Shown here: in pieces, positions 37,301 to 44,211 of the stretch | Position numbering within the stretch: position 1 is the first letter of the stretch | Layout of the letters: each line of letters starts with the position of its first letter | Assembly (NCBI GenBank): GCA_014860005.1 | Contig: JACZKP010000153.1 | Coordinates: 1-57,022, forward strand | DNA from: Verrucomicrobiota bacterium | GTDB taxonomy: Bacteria; Verrucomicrobiota; Verrucomicrobiae; Limisphaerales; UBA11358 | DNA: 57,022 bases | Reading direction: 5' to 3' | Program-made: the position numbers and the translations under genes | Notes under the pieces: generated by a model | Told to the model about the DNA's origin: nothing | What the model saw: the letters and a program-made list of their open reading frames with translations, nothing else | The model's database searches: none

Positions 37301-40300
37301 TGACCGCCGGGGGTAGCGACATCTGGGGCACAGCCGATCAGTTCGCCTTTCTCAGCAAGACGGTCACGGGCAACTTTGACTATAGGATTCAGGGCCTGTC
37401 GCTTCCGACGGTGAACCAGTGGTGCAAGATGGGCCTGATGGCCCGCCCCAGCACCGCCGCCGGAGCGCGCAACGCCTTCACCGCATTCACACCGCTGACC
37501 CCGTCACAAAACACGTACACTCCGCAAATCCGCGACCTCACGGGTGGCGCCAGCACTTCCTCCGACGCAGCGGGTGTCCCGTTAAACCTCGGACTCCAAG
37601 GTGGCGTGGTCGCCCGTCCGACGGTCGTCTATCCTTCCTGGCTCCGGCTCCAGCGCATCGGCGACACGTTCTATTGGTACTACGGAACGACTGGTACGAA
37701 CTGGACTCTCTGGACCTACTACGATTCGTCCCTCAGCGGGGAAGGCCCCCTGCCAGCAACCCTCGAGGTCGGGCTGGCGCTTACCAGTCACGACACCACG
37801 CTGACCGTGGATGGCGTGATGGCGTCCTTTACCGCCGTCAACGATGGCGCGCTGCATTTCACGCTTCAGCCCACGAACTCCACGGTGGTCGAAGGCGGCA
37901 CGGTCAACTTCTACGCCGCTGCTGGAGGCAGCACACCGTATCTCTATCAGTGGCTCACCAATGGCACCCCCATCGCCGACGGCATCACGACAAACGCAAC
38001 CCTGACGCTTGCCCGCGTGCCGTTCACGTTCAATGGACTCCAGATCGCCTGTCGCGTCTCCAATCCCTACGGGCAGGTGGTGACCACCGCTAACGCCCTG
38101 CTGACGGTCACCCAGGACGGCGACCGCCCCACGGTCCGCTACTACATCACTCCCAAGATCAACATCAACCCCACGGAGGTGAAGTTGCTCTTCAGCGAGT
38201 GGATGGACATAACCAGCGCGCAAAACACGGCCAATTATCAGATCACCACCAGCCCGGGTGGAGCAACCCTGAACATCTCCGGCGCCGTGTTGGGCGTGGA
38301 TGAGCGCACGGTCACTCTCATCACTGATCCGCAAACCCCAGGGACGACCTACAAAGTCGTGGTCAACAACGTGGTGGACCTCGCCTGTTGCCCGCCCAAC
38401 GCGGTGGCGCCGAACAGCACCGACTACTTCTTCTACGCCGGCGCCGCGCCGCAATACGCGCAGCGTGCGGATGGCTATATCATCATGGAGGCCGAAAATG
38501 CCCAGGAGGTGGTGATGGCCGGCGACGGAGACCTGTTTGAACTCCGTACCACCGCCGCCGGTTACTCCGGCTCAGGTTACATGCTCGTACCGAACGGCGC
38601 TGGCACCGGCGGCACCGGCGGATCTGGCACCACCCTGTTCGGAACTGGCTCCGCGCTGGTCTTCCATCTGAACATGACCCAGGTTGGACGCCACATCATT
38701 TGGGTCCGCGGTTGGAATGAAAACACCGCCACCGCGGGTAACGATGACTCCATCTTCGTGGGCTTTAATGATGCCGTCGGAATCAGCGACCCGTCCACGG
38801 ACTACATGGTGGGCATGTCCACCGACGTCAACCAGTCGCAACTCTCAGGCTGGCCCGCCGCCGGCTGGCAGTGGCGCAGCGACCGTGCGACCGGGAGCGA
38901 TCCGCTAACGTTCACCAACACCAGCGCCGGTCTCCATCGCTTCATCATCTGGCAGCGCGAAGACGGCACACTCATTGACAAGATTGTCATTGAGGCGGGC
39001 AACCGCGCCGCCGGCAATACGGCCGCCCCGGCACCCGCCACGGCCAACGGCGGCCTCGGCGAACCGGAAACGTGGGATTTCCTTGTCCCGCCACCCAGCG
39101 GGCCGACCATCACGATCAGTTCGCCCGTCAACAATCAGGCCTTCCCGGCCAATGCCACCATTCCGATCACCGCAGCGCTTGGTGGTCCGACACCCATCGT
39201 GCTGGTTGAATTCTTCCAGGGTACGAACCTCCTTGGCACCGCCACCGCCGAGCCGTTCAGCCTCAATTGGCCTACCGTGCCCGAAGGAATCTACTCCCTG
39301 ACCGCCCGCGCCACGGACGGTCTCGGGAACCAGACCACGTCCCCCGCGGTGCAAGTCATCGTGGACAGCACCAAGCCGGTGGCTTACACCGTGGGCAGCC
39401 TCCACGGCAATGGCATCGGCGTTTACTTCAGCGACCTTAGCGGCGTCGCCGAAGCCAGCGCTTCCGACACGGCTAATTACACCGTCAATGGCGGCGCCAT
39501 CACGGTCACGTCGGCCACGCTTGAACCGGACCTCCGGGCCGTAATGTTGAGCCTCAGCGGGCCGGTCAGCGGTGCGTTCTCGGTCGAGGTGAAAAACGTA
39601 ACCGACCGCGGCGCCGGGCCGAACGTGATGGACACCGTCACGCTCCAGAGCACGGTCGTAACGTGGCCCTTCAACCAGGACGTCGGCACGTTCGCGGGCG
39701 ACCCGCCCGTGTTCACCGATCCGCTCATGTCCGGCTTCGCCCAGGCCATCGGCACGGACGGCTTCTATGTTCGCGCCGGCGGCAGCGATATCTGGAACAC
39801 AGCGGACGGCATGCACTTTGTTCACCAAACCGTTACGGGTGACTTTGATGTCAAAGTCCGCGTGGACGGTCTGACGCGACCGAACGAGTGGGCCAAAGCC
39901 GGCTTGATGGTCCGGGAAGATCTCGATGGCAATTCCCGAAATTATCTGGTGGCCGCCACACCGACCGCCGGACAAAATCTGATTACCATGCAGTGGCGGT
40001 TGGTCAAGGGGGCCGCCAGCGCCAGCATCGCTGATGCGTCGCGGCCGCGGCCTTCGCCCATCCCGAACGCCTGGCTGCGCATCACCCGCACCGGCGACGC
40101 CCTCGCGTTCTACTGGGGCACCGATGGTGTGAATTGGCTGAGTCTCTACAACGAAACACCGTCGCCCGCCTACCCGGAAACGGTGTACGTGGGCCTGGCC
40201 ACCACGTCGCATGACAACGGGGTGACGCTGGCCAACACCGCCAGTACCTATTACCGCGACCTCAGCGGCTTGCCGGCCATCAGCCTGCCGGAGTTGAGCA

Positions 40301-40494
40301 TCGGCCTCAGCGGGACCGATGTGGTCATCTCCTGGACTTCCAGCGAGTCCAATCTGGAGTTGTGGGCCACCGAAGATCTCGCGCCTGCCAACTGGCAACC
40401 CACGGGGGCCACGCCGGTGGCCGTGGGCGACACCTATACGGTGACCATTCCCCTCACGGGCGTGGATCGCTACTTCCGGCTGGTGCAACCGTAA
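34318..40494 (+). CDS. Giant secreted PA14 / Ig-like multidomain protein
   Basis: A 2058-residue protein starting at ATG 34318 (a second ATG at 34324), with signal peptide KKTTLRCLLLALALVWTTTL. Three PA14-like carbohydrate-binding domains are seen near residues 34-190, 409-565 and 595-748; the last two are close tandem copies (YLTAPETGYYKFAIASDDHS vs YLTAPETGNYRFGIASDDHS). Ig-like domains lie near 795-868 and 1181-1264. Two beta-rich domains (981-1178 and 1795-1975, both with GGSDIWGTAD/GGSDIWNTAD) resemble each other. Three stretches with APSNPTQIRVAFSE-type text resemble SbsA-type Ig domains. A CBM6-like segment starts GYIIMEAENAQEVVMAGD. It ends VDRYFRLVQP, a Verrucomicrobia-type tail. It is probably a surface adhesin or glycan-binding scaffold. 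Confidence 0.82.
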   Translation: MRMKKTTLRCLLLALALVWTTTLTTHAGWIKRYLYYDMPGTTVAELLYGTNYFGTVIFPDTPSEIQFIPYLSTGPHLAETDPQFQNAFYDNYGSYVPGYIEPPVTGEYIFWVCGDDETQLWLTTDAADSLNPAKKQLIASVPGWSNARDWAKYPEQQSAPVSLEKGKQYYLEILHKEGTGGDNIGWGWQLPSGELERPMPTFYLQPTLSPSDPTVVAGPYAAAIVPSSPGDYITIYDGMEVMLFADLNLAPPYTVQWRRGSTDITGANQTYHRFRARSSDNGVAFSVRVNGTLYGPVTLSVQADNIAPELVSATVAPSNPTQIRVAFSEQITAASATSPGNYVLSSGAVQSAQLQADGRTVILNTGLLAPGVLHVLTINGIQDMALPPNTIANTQTNLLIADGAISFRAWDFRPTDLPTLRRWSNPQSTALSYVNDLFTEERVITTTSYQWNLAPARDNFSAQMIGYLTAPETGYYKFAIASDDHSILYLGTSDQRSSKREICYYNGSTGQWNIGAQLANQQSALIWLEAGKQYYIEAVYRDGTGGDGVSVFWQTPSGSPLPTENASVQATTQPFLIPASQLSTFANPPVPGGISHRTWDAAPTDLATLRTWSNTNSVAPSYTNDMFVLERTVTTNSYPWNLVPLQDNYLGQIIGYLTAPETGNYRFGIASDDHSILYLGTTDQRSSKREICNYNGSTGRWNLGAQGNQLSGTIALEAGKRYYIEAVYRDGTGGDGVTLAWFTPSMATAGQPFPPNPANNEAATRPYIIPAMYVSTFNTYGNVFLTSDLPATVIAPESAQPRLSVVADGTRPYTYTWYMNGEVIPGAAAASYTLPVLRPADNNAQFAVVVSNNFSSITSVVATLTVTADTMKPFVASVGSLFKQTVEVQLSEPVATATATATANYLLFTSTGAPVAVNSATVDVNDATHITLQTAAMPETDAMTLVVQNLADLSTAANVMDPSTNAFRANNFDLLTRINNSQAFSARAVGDQILMTAGGSDIWGTADQFAFLSKTVTGNFDYRIQGLSLPTVNQWCKMGLMARPSTAAGARNAFTAFTPLTPSQNTYTPQIRDLTGGASTSSDAAGVPLNLGLQGGVVARPTVVYPSWLRLQRIGDTFYWYYGTTGTNWTLWTYYDSSLSGEGPLPATLEVGLALTSHDTTLTVDGVMASFTAVNDGALHFTLQPTNSTVVEGGTVNFYAAAGGSTPYLYQWLTNGTPIADGITTNATLTLARVPFTFNGLQIACRVSNPYGQVVTTANALLTVTQDGDRPTVRYYITPKININPTEVKLLFSEWMDITSAQNTANYQITTSPGGATLNISGAVLGVDERTVTLITDPQTPGTTYKVVVNNVVDLACCPPNAVAPNSTDYFFYAGAAPQYAQRADGYIIMEAENAQEVVMAGDGDLFELRTTAAGYSGSGYMLVPNGAGTGGTGGSGTTLFGTGSALVFHLNMTQVGRHIIWVRGWNENTATAGNDDSIFVGFNDAVGISDPSTDYMVGMSTDVNQSQLSGWPAAGWQWRSDRATGSDPLTFTNTSAGLHRFIIWQREDGTLIDKIVIEAGNRAAGNTAAPAPATANGGLGEPETWDFLVPPPSGPTITISSPVNNQAFPANATIPITAALGGPTPIVLVEFFQGTNLLGTATAEPFSLNWPTVPEGIYSLTARATDGLGNQTTSPAVQVIVDSTKPVAYTVGSLHGNGIGVYFSDLSGVAEASASDTANYTVNGGAITVTSATLEPDLRAVMLSLSGPVSGAFSVEVKNVTDRGAGPNVMDTVTLQSTVVTWPFNQDVGTFAGDPPVFTDPLMSGFAQAIGTDGFYVRAGGSDIWNTADGMHFVHQTVTGDFDVKVRVDGLTRPNEWAKAGLMVREDLDGNSRNYLVAATPTAGQNLITMQWRLVKGAASASIADASRPRPSPIPNAWLRITRTGDALAFYWGTDGVNWLSLYNETPSPAYPETVYVGLATTSHDNGVTLANTASTYYRDLSGLPAISLPELSIGLSGTDVVISWTSSESNLELWATEDLAPANWQPTGATPVAVGDTYTVTIPLTGVDRYFRLVQP

Positions 40495-40517
40495 TCGCCA
40501 TCCGCTGAAATCACCAC

Positions 40518-40548
40518 CGGAGACCGGGTTCGCCCGGTCTCCGTTTTT
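40518..40548 (+). terminator. Rho-independent terminator after the giant secreted gene
   Basis: Stem CGGAGACCGGG / CCCGGTCTCCG with loop TTCG, followed by five T. It lies 23 bases past the stop codon of the PA14 gene. Confidence 0.88.
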
Positions 40549-40615
40549 CTTTGGCGCCAACCGCACCTCGCCAGCGGTTTGACTTTCCGATTGTCCGCCC
40601 TACTTTCGTCACGCG

Positions 40616-43600
40616 ATGCCCGAGCCAAAACCGACGCCGGCCATCCGCCTGCGCGGAGTCCGGCACAACAATCTCAAGAATTTCGATCTCGATCTGCCGT
40701 TGCACCGGCTGATCGTCATCACGGGCTTGAGCGGTTCGGGCAAGAGTTCGCTCGCCTTCGACACGCTTTACGCCGAAGGCCAGCGCCGTTACATCGAAAC
40801 CTTTTCGCCTTACGCTCGGCAGTTCTTTGACCGCATGGACAAGCCGCAGGTGGACAGCATCGAAGGCATCCCGCCCGCCATCGCCATTGAACAACGCAAC
40901 TCCGTCCGCACCACGCGCTCGACCGTCGGCACGATGACGGAGATTTGCGATCACATGAAAGTCCTCTGGCCGCATCTGGCGCAACTGCACTGTCGCGGTT
41001 GCGGCCAGCCGGTGCATAAAGACTCACCGCAAAACGTGTGGCAAATTGTTGTAGCCGCCGACGTAAGGAGGCGGACTGGGATAGACGCGACCAGTACTAA
41101 AAACCCGCCTCCTCACGTCGGCGGCTGCACAGGTCGGGAAATCCTCATCACCTTCGACCTCCCACTTTCAGACAAACTCCCGCTGGACGAATCGCTGGCT
41201 CTGGTGTCCAAGCAAGGCTACCAACGCCTGCTGGTGAACGGCGAAGTCGTGAGATTGGACGAAGCCGGTTCACGCCTCACGCCTCACGCCTCACGCATCG
41301 CGACCCTCACCGTGGTCCAAGACCGCGTGAAACTCACCCCCGCTTCTCGCGCCCGTTTTGTGGAAGCCTGCGAACAGGCCTACCATTTCGGCAAAGGCAG
41401 GTTGACTGTTTGGAAAATCCATCCTACGTCCTCCATCCTCCATCCTCGCGCGTTTTCAAATCGTCTGCACTGTGCGGCCTGTGACCTTGAATATGCCCCG
41501 CCCTCCCCCGCCCTGTTCAGCTTCAACCACCCGCTCGGCGCCTGCCCCGCGTGCAAAGGCTTTGGCCGCACGATCACCATTGATTACGACCTCGCGATTC
41601 CCGACCGCTCGCTTACGCTGGCTCAAGGCGCGGTGAAACCGTGGCGCGGCGGCTTCAGCGCCGATTGCCAGCGCGACATGACCAAGTTCTGCAAGGCACG
41701 CCACGTCCCGATGAATCTGCCCTTCAATCAGCTTTCCACCGGGCATCAAGAATGGATCATCCAGGGCGAAAAGGATTACGGCATTGACGCAGAACACGAA
41801 TGGCCGCGCGCGTGGTACGGCGTGAAAGGCTACTTCCGCTGGCTGGAGACGAAGTCCTACAAGATGCACGTCCGCGTGCTGCTCTCCCGTTATCGCGCCT
41901 ATACCAAGTGCCCGGACTGCCAGGGTGCGCGGTTGAAACCGGAGGCTCTGTTGTATTTGCTGAAGATGGAGGATGGAGGATTGAAGATGGAAAATGCTCC
42001 GCGTGTACCGTCGCCATCCTCCATCCTCCATCCTCCATCCTCGCGCCTCACTCTCCCCGCCTTCTACGCTCTGCCGATCCGTGATGCGCTTGACTTGATT
42101 GATTCACTGGCCAAGTCACGCATCACGTCTCACGCATCACACGCGCGAGCCAACGACCCAATCCATCACGCGCTGAGCGAAGTCCGCACCCGCCTCGCCT
42201 ACCTGGACGAAGTCGGCCTCGGCTATCTCACGCTCGACCGTCCCACGCGCACCCTCTCCGGCGGTGAAACCGAGCGCGTCAATCTTACCACCTGCCTCGG
42301 CACGCGACTGGTGAACACCTTGTTCGTGCTGGATGAACCTAGCGTTGGCCTGCATTCACGCGACACGGACCGCCTCGTGCGCATTCTTGAAAAGCTCCGC
42401 GACACCGGCAACACCGTCGTCGTGGTCGAACACGAAGCCAGCGTCATGCGCGCGGCGGACCAAATTGTGGATATCGGCCCCGGTCACGGCGCGACCGGGG
42501 GCGAGGTGGTGTTTCAAGGCTCGTTGCGCGAATTGTTGAAATCAAAAACCTCGCTCACCGGTCAATACCTAAGCGGGCGGAAGCAGATTGAGATACCAAA
42601 ACGCCGCCCCGTAGGACAGGCGTCGCGCCTGTCTCAAACTTCAATGGCGATTGGTGACAGGCGCGACGCCTGTCCTACGCTAAAGATCGCCAACGCCACG
42701 CGGCACAATCTCAAAAACCTTTCCGTTGAGATTCCGCTCAACCGTCTCGTCGCCGTCACCGGCGTCAGCGGCTCGGGCAAGAGCACGCTCATCCGCGACA
42801 TCCTCCACCCCGCGCTGAACGAAAAGCTCAAAGAGCCAGCCACCACCGTCAAGGCCTCCGACCGATTGGACACTGACACGGAATCAAGTTCAGACGACGC
42901 TAACGCCGCGCCTTCCGCTGCGCCTGCCGCCGTGATCAGCGGGCATGAACACTTGGGTAACGTGGTGCTCGTGGACCAATCCGCATTGGGCAAAACGCCA
43001 CGCTCCAACCCCGCGGTCTATATCGGCGCGTTCGACGACATTCGCGAAGTCTTCGCCCAATCCGAAGTCGCCAAGCAACGCGGGTTAAACGCCAGTGCGT
43101 TCAGTTTCAACTCCGCCGTTGGCCAGTGCGAAAAGTGTCGTGGCGCGGGATTCGAGAAGATTGAGATGCAATTCCTGAGCGACATCTTCATCCGTTGCCC
43201 GGACTGCAATGGCCGCCGCTATCGGCAGCATATTCTAGAAGTGACGATTGGTAGTCGCGACGCCTCGTCGCGGGATGGTGGCAGCGACGCCCCCGTCGCT
43301 TCGCACGCCTCGAACTCAATCAGAAAACATGCGCCGATAACGATCCACCCACCCCAAGGCGACGAGGCGTCGCCGCCACGCTGGTCCATCGGCGACCTGC
43401 TCGAAGCCACCGTGGACGAGGCAATTGAATTTCTCGCCTTGTTCGCGGATTCAAAACCCGCCGCGCGCGCCGTCACCAGCCTTAAACTGCTACAGGAAGT
43501 CGGCCTTGGTTATTTGCGGCTCGGACAACCGATCAACACACTTTCGGGCGGTGAAAGCCAGCGGCTCAAATTGGTGCGGCATCTGGCGGAGAGCGTTCAA

Positions 43601-43987
43601 CGTAGGACAGGCGTCGCGCCTGTCTCCAATTTCAGTTCCGCGCCTGCTACCCGGTCTTCCGGGGAAGATGGAGACAGGCGCGACGCCTGTCCTACGCTGT
43701 TTATTTTCGATGAACCCACCACCGGCCTGCACTTCGACGACGTGCGTGTGCTGCTGAAAGTCTTCCAGCGGCTCGTGGATGCTGGACACTCCGTCATCGT
43801 CATCGAGCACAATCTCGACGTGATTAAATGCGCGGATTGGGTGATTGACCTCGGCCCGGAAGCCGGCGACGGTGGCGGACAAATCGTCGCGCAGGGAACG
43901 CCCGAGGATATCGTGGCCTGCGCGGCGAGCCACACGGGCCACGCGCTTAAAAGCGTCCTGAACCAACCAACCCAAGGCAAAACATGA
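40616..43987 (+). CDS. uvrA: Excinuclease ABC subunit A, first paralogue, with eight repeat insertions
   Basis: A 1123-residue protein that recognises damaged DNA in nucleotide excision repair. NBD1 has Walker A at residues 37-44 (GLSGSGKS), signature LSGGE at 547-551 and LFVLDEPSVGLH. NBD2 has Walker A from 716 (GVSGSGKS), signature from 976 and LFIFDEPTTGLH. Zinc-type cysteines occur in CAACDLEY/CPACKGFG, CPDCQGARL and CEKCRGAGF/CPDCNGRRY. Normal UvrA has about 940 residues. Eight inserted repeats explain the surplus: about residues 146-171, 219-228, 268-278, 449-475, 501-509, 666-688, 879-923 and 996-1027. None hits a Walker or signature motif. The small gene that follows overlaps its stop by 4 bases. 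Confidence 0.95.
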   Translation: MPEPKPTPAIRLRGVRHNNLKNFDLDLPLHRLIVITGLSGSGKSSLAFDTLYAEGQRRYIETFSPYARQFFDRMDKPQVDSIEGIPPAIAIEQRNSVRTTRSTVGTMTEICDHMKVLWPHLAQLHCRGCGQPVHKDSPQNVWQIVVAADVRRRTGIDATSTKNPPPHVGGCTGREILITFDLPLSDKLPLDESLALVSKQGYQRLLVNGEVVRLDEAGSRLTPHASRIATLTVVQDRVKLTPASRARFVEACEQAYHFGKGRLTVWKIHPTSSILHPRAFSNRLHCAACDLEYAPPSPALFSFNHPLGACPACKGFGRTITIDYDLAIPDRSLTLAQGAVKPWRGGFSADCQRDMTKFCKARHVPMNLPFNQLSTGHQEWIIQGEKDYGIDAEHEWPRAWYGVKGYFRWLETKSYKMHVRVLLSRYRAYTKCPDCQGARLKPEALLYLLKMEDGGLKMENAPRVPSPSSILHPPSSRLTLPAFYALPIRDALDLIDSLAKSRITSHASHARANDPIHHALSEVRTRLAYLDEVGLGYLTLDRPTRTLSGGETERVNLTTCLGTRLVNTLFVLDEPSVGLHSRDTDRLVRILEKLRDTGNTVVVVEHEASVMRAADQIVDIGPGHGATGGEVVFQGSLRELLKSKTSLTGQYLSGRKQIEIPKRRPVGQASRLSQTSMAIGDRRDACPTLKIANATRHNLKNLSVEIPLNRLVAVTGVSGSGKSTLIRDILHPALNEKLKEPATTVKASDRLDTDTESSSDDANAAPSAAPAAVISGHEHLGNVVLVDQSALGKTPRSNPAVYIGAFDDIREVFAQSEVAKQRGLNASAFSFNSAVGQCEKCRGAGFEKIEMQFLSDIFIRCPDCNGRRYRQHILEVTIGSRDASSRDGGSDAPVASHASNSIRKHAPITIHPPQGDEASPPRWSIGDLLEATVDEAIEFLALFADSKPAARAVTSLKLLQEVGLGYLRLGQPINTLSGGESQRLKLVRHLAESVQRRTGVAPVSNFSSAPATRSSGEDGDRRDACPTLFIFDEPTTGLHFDDVRVLLKVFQRLVDAGHSVIVIEHNLDVIKCADWVIDLGPEAGDGGGQIVAQGTPEDIVACAASHTGHALKSVLNQPTQGKT
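41051..41128. repeat. Inverted repeat, family A, inside the first uvrA
   Basis: Left arm 41051-41075 (GTAGCCGCCGACGTAAGGAG...) and right arm 41104-41128 (...CACGTCGGCGGCTGC). Length 78 bases, exactly 26 codons. Adds VAADVRRRTGIDATS... and PPHVGGC. Nearly identical to the intergenic copy at 27901-27971. Confidence 0.9.
41270..41299. repeat. Heptad direct repeat, family C variant, inside the first uvrA
   Basis: TCACGCC repeated three times, then TCACGCATC. Codes SRLTPHASRI between LDEAG and ATLTVVQD. Confidence 0.75.
41418..41449. repeat. CCATCCT-type repeat (family D) inside the first uvrA
   Basis: Units of CATCCTC/CATCCTA repeated. Adds IHPTSSILHPRA between LTVW and the zinc region RLHCAACD. 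Confidence 0.65.
41962..42041. repeat. Inverted repeat, family D, inside the first uvrA
   Basis: GAAGATGGAGGATGGAGGAT at the left (41962 onward) is answered by CCATCCTCCATCCTCCATCC at the right (about 42014-42041). It follows directly on CPDCQGARLKPEALLYLL, the same place as the family E element in the second uvrA. Confidence 0.85.
42116..42142. repeat. Heptad direct repeat, family C, inside the first uvrA
   Basis: TCACGCATCACGTCTCACGC then ATCAC, an imperfect run of the 7-base unit. Adds SRITSHASHA. Confidence 0.65.
42611..42678. repeat. Inverted repeat, family B, in the uvrA interdomain linker (first uvrA)
   Basis: GTAGGACAGGCGTCGCGCCT (left arm 42611-42635) and its inverted copy (42654-42678). 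It codes VGQASRLS and DRRDACPT between NBD1 and NBD2. A different reading frame is used here than for the copies at 12963 and 43602. Confidence 0.9.
43251..43383. repeat. Compound inverted repeat, family I, inside the first uvrA
   Basis: GTCGCGACGCCTCGTCGC (43254-43271) is answered by GGCGACGAGGCGTCGCCGCC (43358-43377). A smaller hairpin AGCGACGCCCCCGTCGCTT lies inside. Adds about 45 residues between HILEVTI and SIGDLLEATVDE. Confidence 0.8.
43602..43695. repeat. Inverted repeat, family B, perfect 26-base arms, inside the first uvrA
   Basis: Left arm 43602-43627 and right arm 43670-43695 are perfect inverted copies. It sits between the NBD2 signature region and Walker B (LFIFDEP). Coded peptides RTGVAPVSN and GDRRDACPT. 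Confidence 0.92.
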
Positions 43988-44184
43988 AACGCATCATTGG
44001 AATCGCACTGCTGGTCGGCGGCATCATCGCCCTCGTCTATGGATTCAAAGCCAAGGACTCCATTGAATCAAAAGTTACCGAAACCTTCACCGGCGCGCCG
44101 AGTGACAACGCCAAGTGGCTGCTCATTGGTGGCGCGGTGGCGTCTGCGGCGGGCGTGGGACTGATTCTGATAAAGAAGCCGTGA
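43984..44184 (+). CDS. Small two-helix membrane protein, DUF3185-like
   Basis: A 66-residue protein: MKRIIGIALLVGGIIALVYG is the first membrane helix and WLLIGGAVASAAGVGLILI the second, separated by a polar loop with SIESKVTETFTGAPSDNAK. This matches the style of the DUF3185 family of small inner-membrane proteins of unknown role. The ATG overlaps the uvrA stop (ATGA), and the second uvrA starts 27 bases later, so all three are probably co-transcribed. Confidence 0.75.
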   Translation: MKRIIGIALLVGGIIALVYGFKAKDSIESKVTETFTGAPSDNAKWLLIGGAVASAAGVGLILIKKP

Positions 44185-44211
44185 TTTAGCCGGCAGTGAA
44201 TCACATTCGGC

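Noticed and set aside
38905..40566. A 553-codon minus-strand frame opposite the PA14 protein
   Set aside because: No recognisable domain, and the plus frame is clearly coding.
42841..42960. Another repeat insertion in the first uvrA
   Set aside because: The Ser/Ala-rich segment after the NBD2 Walker A helix looks extra, but no inverted or direct repeat is visible in the DNA.
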